A stretch of DNA of 64,000 bases from SHZI01 sp038214295 (GTDB lineage: Bacteria; Pseudomonadota; Gammaproteobacteria; Steroidobacterales; GCA-2729495). The stretch lies in NCBI GenBank assembly GCA_038214295.1, contig JBBQSA010000003.1, positions 1-64,000 of the forward strand, in the 5' to 3' direction. This document shows, in pieces, positions 53,287 to 62,417 of this stretch (positions are counted from its first letter, which is position 1; every line of letters begins with the position of its first letter). A model generated the notes under the pieces. It did no database searches and had not been told where the DNA came from. It saw nothing but the letters and a program-made list of their open reading frames with translations. The position numbers and the translations under genes were made by a program.

Positions 53287-54726
53287 ATGTACAGCAGTTG
53301 CCCCGAGTGCGGCACCGTCTTCCGCATCACCACCAACGAGCTGCGCGCGGCCGAGGGCTTCGTGCGCTGCGGAAATTGCTCGGCCACCTTCAACGCCGTT
53401 ACGACCCTGACCGACGAGCCGCCGCCCACCGTCACCCTGCAGCAGCTCTCGCTGCCGACCGAGCCCGTACCCCCGGCGCCGCCGGATGTGCCCGACGAAC
53501 CGGCGGAGCCGGAAGCTCCGGTCCCGGAAGAAGTCGCGAGTGCGGAGGACTCTCCGCCCGCCAGCAGCGACACGCTGGAATTCGACATCCCGGAGGACAG
53601 CTGGACCAACTTCTTCGACGCCCCGCCGCCTGCTCCCCCGCCACCGGCGCTGCCGCCAGAGGCAGCTGATACCGCAACGAGCGAGCCGGAGCACCTGGCG
53701 GAGCCAGCGGTGGAAATGGAGTTCGAGGCCGCCCCGGAACCCGCGCCCGCCGTGGAGGAAGCCGACGCGGCTCCTGAGCCCACGGCAGCGGCCAGCAGCG
53801 AGGTGGGGTCCGGCATCGGCTCCGACACAGTGGACCAGGCGGGACTCTACCGGGCGCTGGCGGCCGAAGCGGGCGAACGCGATGGGGACGACGAGGACTG
53901 GGAAGCCCTGCTGGGGGAAGTCGGGGACGATGACGAGGACCCCGAACCCGTTTTCGTCATCAGCGAGGAGGACAGCCCGCCGCCGGTTACGGCCATCGCG
54001 CGGCCGGAAGAGGAGCCCCTGCCCGATGAGTTCCCCGGGACTCCGGCCTGGGATGACGCAGTGCTCGATGACACACGGGCGCCGAAGCCGCTGCCGGCCG
54101 ACTTTGCCGCGGACCTGCCCGCTGCCCCGGCTGATGCGGAGGTCAGTGTCGCTGATCGGCCTTTCGTCTGGGAACCGCCGGCGTCGCTGCCGCCCGAGCC
54201 TCGCCGTCACTGGGGCTACGCCGCCAGCAGTGTCCTGCTGGTCCTGCTGCTCGTCATGCAGCTGATTCATATGCAGCGAGACGAACTCGCGACCAACCCG
54301 ACGTTGTTTGAGCCCCTGCAGCGTCTCTACGGGGCGCTGGGCCTGCCCCTGTGGCCGGCCTGGGACCTCCGGTCCTACCAGGTGCGCAAGACCGAGGCGG
54401 TCACCGACCGCAGCAGCCGGGGCGCGCTGGACATCCTGGCGCGCATCGATGTGGTGGGCAACGACCGGGTGGGACTGCCGCTGGTGCGCGTGACCCTGCT
54501 CGACCGCTTCGACAATTCACTGGGCTCCCGCGTGTTCCAGCCCGACGAATACCTGGGCAATGTGGCGCGTCCGCGGGAACCCGTAGCGCCGGGTACGCAG
54601 ATCCCCGTGGAGATCCGGCTGAAGGACCCGGGCGCGGCGGCGACCGGCTTCGATGTGGATATCTGCGTGATGAACAAGCGTGACGGGCTGCAGTGCCGGG
54701 CGGGGCGGGAGCCCTTCGCGCGCTAA
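53287..54726 (+). CDS. Zinc-ribbon and DUF3426 membrane protein
   Basis: The 479-residue protein has an N-terminal MJ0042-type zinc ribbon (CPECGTVFRI and VRCGNCSATFNA, four Cys). A long acidic Pro/Glu/Ala-rich disordered stretch follows (about 45-290), then one membrane helix (SSVLLVLLLVMQLIHM near 318-333) and a periplasmic DUF3426 domain. It is usually found next to prmA, as here (4 bp gap). The function is unknown. Confidence 0.9.
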   Translation: MYSSCPECGTVFRITTNELRAAEGFVRCGNCSATFNAVTTLTDEPPPTVTLQQLSLPTEPVPPAPPDVPDEPAEPEAPVPEEVASAEDSPPASSDTLEFDIPEDSWTNFFDAPPPAPPPPALPPEAADTATSEPEHLAEPAVEMEFEAAPEPAPAVEEADAAPEPTAAASSEVGSGIGSDTVDQAGLYRALAAEAGERDGDDEDWEALLGEVGDDDEDPEPVFVISEEDSPPPVTAIARPEEEPLPDEFPGTPAWDDAVLDDTRAPKPLPADFAADLPAAPADAEVSVADRPFVWEPPASLPPEPRRHWGYAASSVLLVLLLVMQLIHMQRDELATNPTLFEPLQRLYGALGLPLWPAWDLRSYQVRKTEAVTDRSSRGALDILARIDVVGNDRVGLPLVRVTLLDRFDNSLGSRVFQPDEYLGNVARPREPVAPGTQIPVEIRLKDPGAAATGFDVDICVMNKRDGLQCRAGREPFAR

Positions 54727-54984
54727 CTCACCTCACGAATCGCGCGCAACTGATTGTCCCGAGGCGCCGCATTTTTTTACGTTGACCAGAAATGCATCAC
54801 GCGGTTTCATCGTGTTATGCTTTCAGCTCCTCGCGAGCGGCAAAAAATTCTTCGACAATCCGCGGCCAGGACTCACGACCAGAATTCACGGCGACCAACT
54901 TACCGATTGACCAGCAGTGGCTTCGGTGGCTGACACCAGGTATGTCAGCCGGGGATCATCATCACTTGCAGGAGTGCCAGAGCG
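54727..54984 (+). promoter_or_regulatory. fis leader region with extended -10 candidate
   Basis: These 258 bp before fis are AT-richer than the flanking genes. TGTTATGCT at 54813-54821 fits an extended -10 (TGnTATnnT). No good -35 sits 17 bp upstream, which is tolerated by extended -10 promoters. TTGACC at 54782-54787 is too far away to pair with it. No operator is recognised. Confidence 0.35.
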
Positions 54985-55296
54985 GTGGCAAAGAGCGCGC
55001 GCAACAAGACCACGATCAAGAAGCACAGCCTGGTGCGCAACAATGCCGCCGCGATTCGCGTCAAGAATCGACCACTGCGCGACCACGCCGAAGAAGCCCT
55101 GCAAAATTATTTTGGCGACCTCAACGGTCACCGGCCGGGTGACCTCTACGAACTGGTTCTCGGCGAAGTCGAGGAGCCTCTTTTCAAGACGGTCCTCGAG
55201 CACACCAAGGGGAACCAGAGCATCGCTGCCGAGATCCTCGGCATCAACCGCGCCACGCTGCGCAAGAAGCTCCGGCACTACCAGCTTCTCGGGTAG
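54985..55296 (+). CDS. fis: Fis, nucleoid-associated DNA-binding protein
   Basis: Fis bends DNA and regulates rRNA, recombination and many growth-phase genes. The 103-residue protein (usual 98) starts at GTG 54985 with AGGAG upstream. The N-terminal part has basic residues, and the core matches Fis (RPGDLYELVLGEVEEPLFK) through the C-terminal helix-turn-helix QSIAAEILGINRATLRKKL. The usual upstream partner dusB is missing; prmA and DUF3426 are upstream instead. Confidence 0.96.
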   Translation: MAKSARNKTTIKKHSLVRNNAAAIRVKNRPLRDHAEEALQNYFGDLNGHRPGDLYELVLGEVEEPLFKTVLEHTKGNQSIAAEILGINRATLRKKLRHYQLLG

Positions 55297-55332
55297 GCCA
55301 GTGCCCGCCTCCTTGCCCGGACTGGAGTGGGG

Positions 55333-56886
55333 ATGGCCGTCATGAGTCGCGCGCTCATCAGCGTTTCCGACAAGGCCGGGGTCGTGGAGCTCGCGACCCG
55401 CCTGCGGGAACTCAATTTCGACCTGGTCTCCACGGGCGGCACTGCGGCAGCGCTGCGCAAGGCCGGCCTGCCGGTGACGGATGTGTCTGAAATAACAGGC
55501 TTTCCAGAGATCATGGACGGGCGGGTCAAGACCCTGCACCCGGCCATCCACGGGGGCCTGCTGGGCCGGCGGGACGTGGACAAGGCGGTCATGGCCGCGC
55601 ACGGTATCGGCCCCATCGACCTCCTGGTCGTCAACCTCTATCCCTTCGAAGCCACGGTGACCCGCCCGGGCTGCACGCGGGACGAGGCCATCGAGAACAT
55701 CGACGTGGGCGGCCCCGCGATGCTGCGCGCCGCCGCCAAGAACCACGCCTTCGTCGCCGTGCTGGTGGACCCCGCGGACTACAGCCGGGTACTCGACGAA
55801 CTGGAGCGCGACGGCGGCGTGAACCTCGACACGCGCCGCTACCTGGCGCGCAAGGCCTTCGCCCACACCGCCACTTACGACGCCGCAGTCTTCAACTGGC
55901 TCCGGCACGCCGACGGGGACGAGGAACTGCCACCGCGGCTCCCGCTGGGACTCACGCTGCGCGAGACGCTTCGCTACGGCGAGAACCCCCACCAGCGTGC
56001 CGGCCTCTACACGCTGCCCGGCGCCGCGCCGGACACAGTCGTGGGCGCAACACTGCACCAGGGCAAGGAACTCTCTTTCAACAACCTGGCGGACGCGGAC
56101 GCGGCCGTCGAGTGCGTGCGCGCACTTGCACCGCCAGCCTGCGTGATCGTCAAGCACGCGAACCCCTGCGGCGTCGCGCTCGGCACCAGCGCGGCCGACG
56201 CCTACGAGAAGGCCTACCGCGCCGATCCCACTTCCGCCTTCGGCGGCATCATCGCCTTCAACGCCCCGGTGGACGGCGCCCTCGCCACGACGATCGTCGA
56301 GCGCCAGTTCGTGGAGGTGCTGGTGGCCACGGCCTTCACGCCGGAGGCGCTCACCGCCCTGGCCCGCAAGCCCAACATCCGCGTGCTCGAGACCGGCCCA
56401 CTACGCAGCGAGCTGCCACCCGGACTGCGCGTGGAGCAACTCGAGGGCGGCATGCTGGTGCAGGACACCGACGTGGCCACGCTTGCAGCCGACGCGCTGC
56501 GGGTCGTCACGAAGCGCGCGCCCACGGCCGAGGAGCGCGCCGACGCGGAGCTCGCCTGGAAACTGGTCCGCTCGGTGAAGTCCAACGCCATCCTCTTCGT
56601 CCGGGACGGCGCTACGATCGGCATCGGCGCTGGCCAGGCGAGCCGGGTGATGAGCGTGCGCATCGCCGCCTGGAAGGCTGAGGAAGCCGGCCTGCCAACG
56701 GCCGGCGCGGCGCTCGCCTCCGACGCGTTCTTTCCCTTCCGCGACGGTGTGGACCTGGCGGCCAGCTTCGGCGTTCGCACTATCATCCAGCCTGGCGGCT
56801 CCGTGCGCGACGCCGAGGTGATTGCCGCGGCCGACGAGCACGGCATCGCCATGCTGTTTACCGGCATGCGCCACTTCAGGCACTGA
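55333..56886 (+). CDS. purH: PurH, bifunctional AICAR formyltransferase/IMP cyclohydrolase
   Basis: Last two steps of purine synthesis. The 517-residue protein has the cyclohydrolase domain first (ALISVSDKAGVVELA, STGGTAAALR, GRVKTLHPAIHGG) and then the formyltransferase domain (RYGENPHQRAGLY, the catalytic KHANPCGVA and the end PGGSVRDAEVIAAADEHG). ATG 55333 is preferred for its GGAG spacing; GTG 55327 and ATG 55342 are alternatives. It lies 36 bp after fis. Confidence 0.97.
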   Translation: MAVMSRALISVSDKAGVVELATRLRELNFDLVSTGGTAAALRKAGLPVTDVSEITGFPEIMDGRVKTLHPAIHGGLLGRRDVDKAVMAAHGIGPIDLLVVNLYPFEATVTRPGCTRDEAIENIDVGGPAMLRAAAKNHAFVAVLVDPADYSRVLDELERDGGVNLDTRRYLARKAFAHTATYDAAVFNWLRHADGDEELPPRLPLGLTLRETLRYGENPHQRAGLYTLPGAAPDTVVGATLHQGKELSFNNLADADAAVECVRALAPPACVIVKHANPCGVALGTSAADAYEKAYRADPTSAFGGIIAFNAPVDGALATTIVERQFVEVLVATAFTPEALTALARKPNIRVLETGPLRSELPPGLRVEQLEGGMLVQDTDVATLAADALRVVTKRAPTAEERADAELAWKLVRSVKSNAILFVRDGATIGIGAGQASRVMSVRIAAWKAEEAGLPTAGAALASDAFFPFRDGVDLAASFGVRTIIQPGGSVRDAEVIAAADEHGIAMLFTGMRHFRH

Positions 56887-56887
56887 C

Positions 56888-58177
<1,290 letters not shown>

Positions 58178-58584
58178 GCGCGCGTTCAGGTCATGGCCAT
58201 GGCCCCGGCCAGTCCGGCCTCGGCAGCGTCGCCCTGCCAGCCGCAAATCTGGTCCGTTAGCCGGGATTCGCAGGTGCGCTCCCGCGACCTGTGGCACGCC
58301 CCGGCCCTTAACTCCTGGTTGCACCCGCCCTTGCCGCGAACCAGAATCGGGACGTGGGAGGGTGCCGTATTACCCGCGCCCGCTGTACCCGGGTAATCAG
58401 CCTGCGGCTTGAGGTGACTCATGGGCTTAAGTTCGTATCTGGCAAGGTATGCGTCACATATGACGTGTTCAACTACGTTACTTTTGCCACCTAATTAATA
58501 GTTCTCCGCTCACGGCAAATGTCCACGCGAGAATCCACTGAATAGCACCGATTTATGAAGAGGAGCTCTGACGAACGATGTGGT
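58178..58584. other. Gene-free spacer after purD
   Basis: About 400 bp with no credible gene. G+C falls from the purD level to clearly AT-rich near 58440-58560. ATTACCCG (58369-58376) is inverted at 58390-58397 and may end purD transcription, though no T-run follows. The spacer marks the edge of an accessory patch. Confidence 0.5.
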
Positions 58585-58648
58585 ATCTCTGAAGCCACAA
58601 AGAACTCGATCAAGTTCCTTGGATCGGATTCTTTTTGGCTTCAGAGAT
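58585..58648. repeat. 64-nt hairpin with 20-bp arms
   Basis: Bases 58585-58604 (ATCTCTGAAGCCACAAAGAA) pair with 58629-58648 at 19 of 20 positions. The same register continues inward with CGATC (58607-58611) against GATCG (58622-58626). It lies in AT-richer DNA upstream of the attC-like site. It could be a terminator remnant, the end of a mobile element or a folded recombination site. Confidence 0.75.
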
Positions 58649-58740
58649 GCTCCACTCGTTTCGTGCAGCGTGTCATCGCTTCACCAGCCCAGTTCTGCCG
58701 ATCCGGAATCAGGGGGCCACTTCTGCGCGGGTGCCGGCGA

Positions 58741-58790
58741 ACTAATCACTACAGCCGGCCGGCTTCGCCGTCGGCTGAGTTCAATTAGGA
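58741..58790 (+). repeat. attC-like site 1 (putative integron cassette boundary)
   Basis: Outer CTAAT (58742-58746) pairs with ATTAG (58784-58788), and inner CAGCCG/CGGCTG and CGGC/GCCG steps surround a TTC turn. The right end ATTAGGA differs from the attC core GTTRRRY at the first base. The next gene starts 7 bp later, as in gene cassettes. The site is degenerate, so this is a candidate only. Confidence 0.4.
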
Positions 58791-58797
58791 GAGGTCA

Positions 58798-59139
58798 GTG
58801 AAGACCAGTTGTCATTGCGGAAATATAGAGCTTGAGCTGGAGCCTCCCTCACAGGTAACGATTTGCAACTGCTCAATATGCTCTAGGTATCAAGCACTGT
58901 GGGGTTACTACGAACCACAACAGGTTAGAGTCGAAGCCAAGGCTGGAAGTGAGAGCATTTATACATGGGGTGACAAAGAGCTTGAGTTTGTTCGCTGCTC
59001 TAATTGTGGTTGCGTTACGCACTATAAAACCTTGCCAGGCCAGCCCGATCCAAGGATCGCAGTGAACTTCAGAATGGCTGTAAGCGTCACAGTGGCTGAC
59101 ATTCCTGTGCGGCACTTCGATGGGACAAATACCTTGTGA
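58798..59139 (+). CDS. Single-domain GFA-family protein
   Basis: This 113-residue Mss4-like protein starts at GTG 58798 with AGGAGAGG just upstream. Cysteine sites are SCHCGN (5, 7), ICNCSIC (23, 25, 28) and RCSNCGC (67, 70). It is shorter than many members and its codon use is visibly less GC-rich than that of the housekeeping genes. It is flanked by attC-like sites on both sides, and its stop is 4 bp before site 2, the normal layout of an integron cassette. The reaction is unknown. Confidence 0.8.
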   Translation: MKTSCHCGNIELELEPPSQVTICNCSICSRYQALWGYYEPQQVRVEAKAGSESIYTWGDKELEFVRCSNCGCVTHYKTLPGQPDPRIAVNFRMAVSVTVADIPVRHFDGTNTL

Positions 59140-59143
59140 AAAC

Positions 59144-59244
59144 GCATAACAACTTCTTGCAGCCGGACCAAATCACACTGTCATGCCTTTTGCTCGCGCA
59201 AAGCCACGCCAGTACGCTTTGGCCGCTGAAGAAAGACGATAGGC
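59144..59244 (+). repeat. attC-like site 2
   Basis: It begins GCATAACAACTTCTTGCAGC and continues CGGACCAAA, a head very like environmental attC sites (R'' GCATAAC then L''). It ends TTTGGCCGCTGAAGAAAGAC then GATAGGC, one base off the GTTAGGC core. CTTCTTGCAGCCGGACCAAA pairs imperfectly with the TTTGGCCGCTGAAGAAAG end. The next ORF starts 13 bp later. Confidence 0.5.
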
Positions 59245-59257
59245 ACCAGAAGAGAAC

Positions 59258-59683
59258 GTGAACGCACTTTCCAAAGCTGCAAGATTCGTCTGGGCAGCGC
59301 CTTGTTCTGCTGTCGGGATTGTCGTTGGAGCTGGTGTTCTCCTGCTCGGCGGAATAGCCAAACGATCTGTCGGTACGCTCGAGTTCACGTTTCGCGGCAG
59401 CCAAACATTGTGTGGCACGTTGGCAATGGCGCTCCCCTTCCGCGCAATTACGTTCGGCCACGTCATCATCGCCGTCACTGAACAGGACCTCGCCCACTCG
59501 CGCGAACACGAACTCATACACGTCCATCAGTACGAGCGGTGGGGCGCCGCGTTTTTTGTGGCTTATCCTGCCTCAAGCCTTTGGCAGTTACTGAGGGGTC
59601 GCAATGCCTACTGGGACAACCGTTTTGAAATCCAGGCGCGCTTGCTCAGCTCTGAGCCATCGCGGGAGGTGCGCGGTGCCTGA
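59258..59683 (+). CDS. Small membrane protein with an HExxH motif, unknown function
   Basis: GTG 59258 starts a 141-residue protein. One or two hydrophobic helices (about 12-32, then 50-72) precede AHSREHELIHVHQYERWG, giving a gluzincin-type HELIH at 84-88. An amphipathic segment (FFVAYPASSLWQLLRG) and NRFEIQAR, with Glu near 124 that could be the third zinc ligand, follow. It is too short for a known peptidase family, and similar membrane proteins are of unknown role. The position after attC-like site 2 suggests a cassette gene. Confidence 0.65.
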   Translation: MNALSKAARFVWAAPCSAVGIVVGAGVLLLGGIAKRSVGTLEFTFRGSQTLCGTLAMALPFRAITFGHVIIAVTEQDLAHSREHELIHVHQYERWGAAFFVAYPASSLWQLLRGRNAYWDNRFEIQARLLSSEPSREVRGA

Positions 59684-59852
59684 CTTTTTCATCGAGAAGA
59701 ATGCGCTCATGGTCAAGGCCCATGAGAGCAAGTTCAAGCTGCTGTCGGGTAAGGAGTCGTTCACCGAGTACCGACTCCATACCCGTACTGCCCAGCACTT
59801 CTTCTGCAAGGTTTGTGGCATCACTCCCGTTCGCCAGGCAGCACGGCAGTAA
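59676..59852 (+). pseudogene. Broken GFA-family gene fragment
   Basis: The frame reads PDFFIEKNALMVKAHESKF, KLLSGKESFTEYRLHT and TAQHFFCKVCGIT, the middle of a GFA domain (compare FKLLSGE..L..Y.F.T.TA.H.FC..CG). The N-terminal CxCG and HCxxC sites are missing, and after CGIT the sequence turns into VRQAARQ and stops, losing the C-terminal part. It follows the HExxH gene directly without a recognisable attC. It is best seen as a remnant of a second GFA cassette. Confidence 0.65.
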
Positions 59853-59890
59853 ACGCTTTCCTGCTTCAGAACGCTCAGACATCGCGCCAG

Positions 59891-60457
59891 ATGCGCTACA
59901 CGCTTTTGATGGTTGTGTCGGCTCTAGCCGCCGGCTGTACCGGCTTGCGTGAGAATGGCATCCCTGTCGCTCCAACCGTTGGCGCGCGCGCAGTCGTATT
60001 CGATATCGATGGAACTCTGACGCCTGGCGTTTACGCGCTTAATGAGGCCCGCCCGGACGCAGCGGCGGCAGTTCGGGCGTATTTCGACAGAGGCTACGAA
60101 ATCATCTACCTGAGCACTCGCGTGAGCTTCCTACAGAAGGGAATACCGGCTTGGCTAAAGGGGAATGGATTCCCTGAGGGCAGCATCCATGTTGCATTGA
60201 CCGATGCAGAGCACAATAGTCCCGCAGCGTTCAAAGGTTCCGTATTGAAGGAGTTCGTCGCACGTGGATGGCGGCTGACTGGAGGCTATGGTGATTCTTC
60301 AACGGACTTTGCGGCGTACGCCGAAGCGGGCATTCCACGGAGTCAGGTCTTTGCTATGCTCAGGAGGGGCCGGAGCAACTGCGAGACAGGCCAATGGAGA
60401 GCGTGCCTCCGAAGCTGGACAGAACATCTGAGCTTCATTGCAAGCAGCCCGGATTGA
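59891..60457 (+). CDS. Lipin/LNS2-like HAD-family lipoprotein
   Basis: From ATG 59891 the protein has 188 residues with a lipobox (LAAGC near 17). The HAD motif 1 is VVFDIDGTLTPGV near 38-50, and IIYLSTRVSF is motif 2. The distal GYGDSSTDFAAYAEAGI is motif 4. The combination DxDGTLT...STR resembles lipin/LNS2-type phosphatases acting on phosphatidate-like lipids. The C-terminal CETGQWRACLRSWTEHL is family-like. The reaction is inferred, not shown. G+C is again lower than in the flanking genes. Confidence 0.75.
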   Translation: MRYTLLMVVSALAAGCTGLRENGIPVAPTVGARAVVFDIDGTLTPGVYALNEARPDAAAAVRAYFDRGYEIIYLSTRVSFLQKGIPAWLKGNGFPEGSIHVALTDAEHNSPAAFKGSVLKEFVARGWRLTGGYGDSSTDFAAYAEAGIPRSQVFAMLRRGRSNCETGQWRACLRSWTEHLSFIASSPD

Positions 60458-61025
60458 GGCCCAATATGCTGTCGAACGGTTCCACGCAAGGTGCGGGTTC
60501 CTGGAGGTGGGGCGCCAAGCTGTTGCTGAAGGCAAGAAGTGGGTGCCCCTTCAAGTCGCCGGTCCTTCGCTAGACGAAGGATGCACATCCGGATCGCAAT
60601 GCCTCGCGACTCTGCCGTCCCCAACCAACGCGGTCCAGGACCCCTGGTTCACGCTGATGGAGGTGCTGATCCTTGCTCTGGCGCCGGTGATGGTGGCGTT
60701 CACCGTCGCGCTGCTTGGCTGGGTCCCGCCCGGCGGGAGGCCCGCTGCGTTGCTGGGCGTGATCTTCATGAGCCTGTGCGCGGTCGTGACCTGTAGCGTG
60801 CACTTCTCGGTGCTCACGCTGAGCCGCCAGCCACTGATCAGCGCGGCGGAGTGGGCGCCCCGCGTGTTCGCCTTCACCTGGCCATCGGTGGCCTTCGCGG
60901 GGCTCTTCGGCGTGCCACCCGCCAACATGGACATCCGGAACACAGGCATCATTGGCTACGTGCTGCTATTCCCCGTCGCCACTGTCCTGCTTGCCACCCG
61001 GCGGGACAGCCTGAAGGGCAACTAG
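60438..61025 (+). pseudogene. Chimeric ORF: GNAT-like fragment joined to a shortened membrane protein
   Basis: The ORF is open for 195 codons. Residues about 6-40 (IEAQYAVERFHARCGF, then LEVGRQAVAEGKKWVPL) look like the last part of a GNAT acetyltransferase. The rest (FTLMEVLILALAPVMVAFTV, TCSVHFSVLTLSR, RNTGIIGYVLLFPVATVLL) is a multi-pass membrane protein. Its relatives have an extra stretch of about 40 residues after FAFTWPSVAFA that appears to be missing here. An internal ATG at 60657 could make a truncated membrane protein. This is likely a decayed junction of two cassettes or genes. Confidence 0.5.
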
Positions 61026-61048
61026 GGTTCGCTGGAGGACCAATCGTC

Positions 61049-61486
61049 ATGCCCGCAAATGCCATTCTCATCGTCGCTGCGTGTTTCGCGCTGGTCCTGC
61101 TCACGTTCGCGGTCGCCATGCGCATGCTGGCGGCGCGCGTCGCGGAGATGCGCGCCAAACGCATCCACCCGCAGGCGGTCGCGACCTCCGCCCAGATTGC
61201 CGCCAGGCTGGAGAACTCGCAGGCCGCCGACAACTTCCGGAACCTGTTCGAAACGCCGGTGCTGTTTTATGCCCTGTCGGCGGTCGCGCTGGCCACGGGA
61301 CACACCCCGGACTGGCTGGTCTACGGGGCCTGGCTGTACGTCGCCCTGCGCGCCCTGCACAGCTGGATCCAGTGCAGCTACAACAAGGTGATGCATCGCT
61401 TCCGGGCCTACCTCGCTGGCTTCGCCTTGCTGGTGGTGCTGTGGATATCGTTTTTCGTGACGTTACTGGCGCGCGGCCCGCTCTAG
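61049..61486 (+). CDS. MAPEG-family membrane protein
   Basis: This 145-residue protein has four membrane helices (about 5-25, 66-82, 88-105, 118-138) with the MAPEG signature region AARLENSQAADNFRNLFETPVL split over 48-68 and RALHSWIQCSYNKV near 107-120. MAPEG enzymes act on glutathione conjugates or lipid peroxides. GGAGG lies 11 nt before the ATG. Confidence 0.88.
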   Translation: MPANAILIVAACFALVLLTFAVAMRMLAARVAEMRAKRIHPQAVATSAQIAARLENSQAADNFRNLFETPVLFYALSAVALATGHTPDWLVYGAWLYVALRALHSWIQCSYNKVMHRFRAYLAGFALLVVLWISFFVTLLARGPL

Positions 61487-61537
61487 GGCCGGCACGCCGA
61501 AGGCAACCGTTCATCTACCAGGCTGAGAGGTACTTCC

Positions 61538-61999
61538 GTGAAATCCCTTGAAACCCGAGTCCCGCCCCCACTCGTCGGCATCATCGCCGGGATCATCAGC
61601 TGGCTGGTGTCGGGCATCTTCGGCCCCACGACATTCCCGGTAGCGATCCGCGTGGCCGTGGCGGTCGTGCTGGTCGTGTTTGGCTTCAGCCTCACCGGGT
61701 CCGCCGCTCGCACGGTCAGCCGGGCAAAGACGACCCTGAATCCCGTCAAACCGGAAGCGGCGACGGCTCTCGTGACGTCAGGTGTCTACCGGTACACCCG
61801 GAACCCCATGTATGTGGGGATGGGCACCTGGGTGCTTGCGTGGGCCGCCTGGCTCGGCACGCCGATGGCGCTGCTCGGCCTGCCGCTCTTCGTGCTCTAC
61901 ATGAACCAGTTCCAGATCAAGGCAGAGGAACGGGCGCTGGGGACGCTGTTTGGCGCGAAGTTCGAGGCCTACAAGGCGCGGGTACGGCGCTGGGTGTAG
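61538..61999 (+). CDS. Isoprenylcysteine carboxyl methyltransferase-like membrane protein
   Basis: GTG 61538 gives 153 residues with four hydrophobic helices and the ICMT/PEMT signature VTSGVYRYTRNPMYVGM near 78-94 followed by EERALGTLFGAKFEAYKARV. Such enzymes methylate lipids or small hydrophobic thiols; the substrate is unknown. The ribosome site GAGAGG lies about 8 nt upstream. The neighbours are other small membrane proteins. Confidence 0.85.
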   Translation: MKSLETRVPPPLVGIIAGIISWLVSGIFGPTTFPVAIRVAVAVVLVVFGFSLTGSAARTVSRAKTTLNPVKPEAATALVTSGVYRYTRNPMYVGMGTWVLAWAAWLGTPMALLGLPLFVLYMNQFQIKAEERALGTLFGAKFEAYKARVRRWV

Positions 62000-62015
62000 C
62001 GCCGGCATCTTCCTC

Positions 62016-62417
62016 ATGCCCTGGCGCCGCGCCCTCACCCTCTGGCTTCTCATCATCCTCGCCGAGTCGGTCCACGGCACGCTGCGCACGGTGTACCTCG
62101 CCCCCGTCATCGGCGACTTCCGGTCCCGGCAGCTCGGCGTATTCACCGGGACCTTCATCATCTATCTGGTCGCGCTGACGGGCAGCCGCTGGCTGGGCAG
62201 TCGCGATGCCGGTACCCTCCTCCGCATCGGGGCATTGTGGGTAGGGATGACGGTACTGTTCGAAGTGCTGCTGGGGCGCCTGGTGCTGGGCTACGACTGG
62301 CCGCGGGTGCTGGCCGACTACGATCTCGCCCACGGGGGCCTGCTCGGGCTCGGCCTCGTGGCGATGTTCTTCACGCCGTTGCTCGCGGCACGGCTAGTCC
62401 CCGATGCTCCCCGCTGA
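62016..62417 (+). CDS. Hypothetical membrane protein, 133 aa
   Basis: From ATG 62016 the protein has four hydrophobic segments (ALTLWLLIILAESV; FTGTFIIYLVALTG; LRIGALWVGMTVLFEVLL; GGLLGLGLVAMFFTPLLA) with HGTLRTVYLAPVIGDFRSR between the first two. No catalytic motif is seen. The start lies 17 bp after the methyltransferase-like gene, and its stop overlaps the next ORF by 14 bp, so the two are probably coupled. Confidence 0.7.
   Translation: MPWRRALTLWLLIILAESVHGTLRTVYLAPVIGDFRSRQLGVFTGTFIIYLVALTGSRWLGSRDAGTLLRIGALWVGMTVLFEVLLGRLVLGYDWPRVLADYDLAHGGLLGLGLVAMFFTPLLAARLVPDAPR

Noticed and set aside
54782..54821. TTGACC and TATGCT as one sigma70 promoter before fis
   Set aside because: The spacing is 28 bp, too long. 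Only the extended -10 reading is kept, with low confidence.
58555..58788. A 77-codon ORF after purD
   Set aside because: It spans the 64-nt hairpin and attC-like site 1, has no ribosome site fitting a conserved protein, and shows no recognisable domain.
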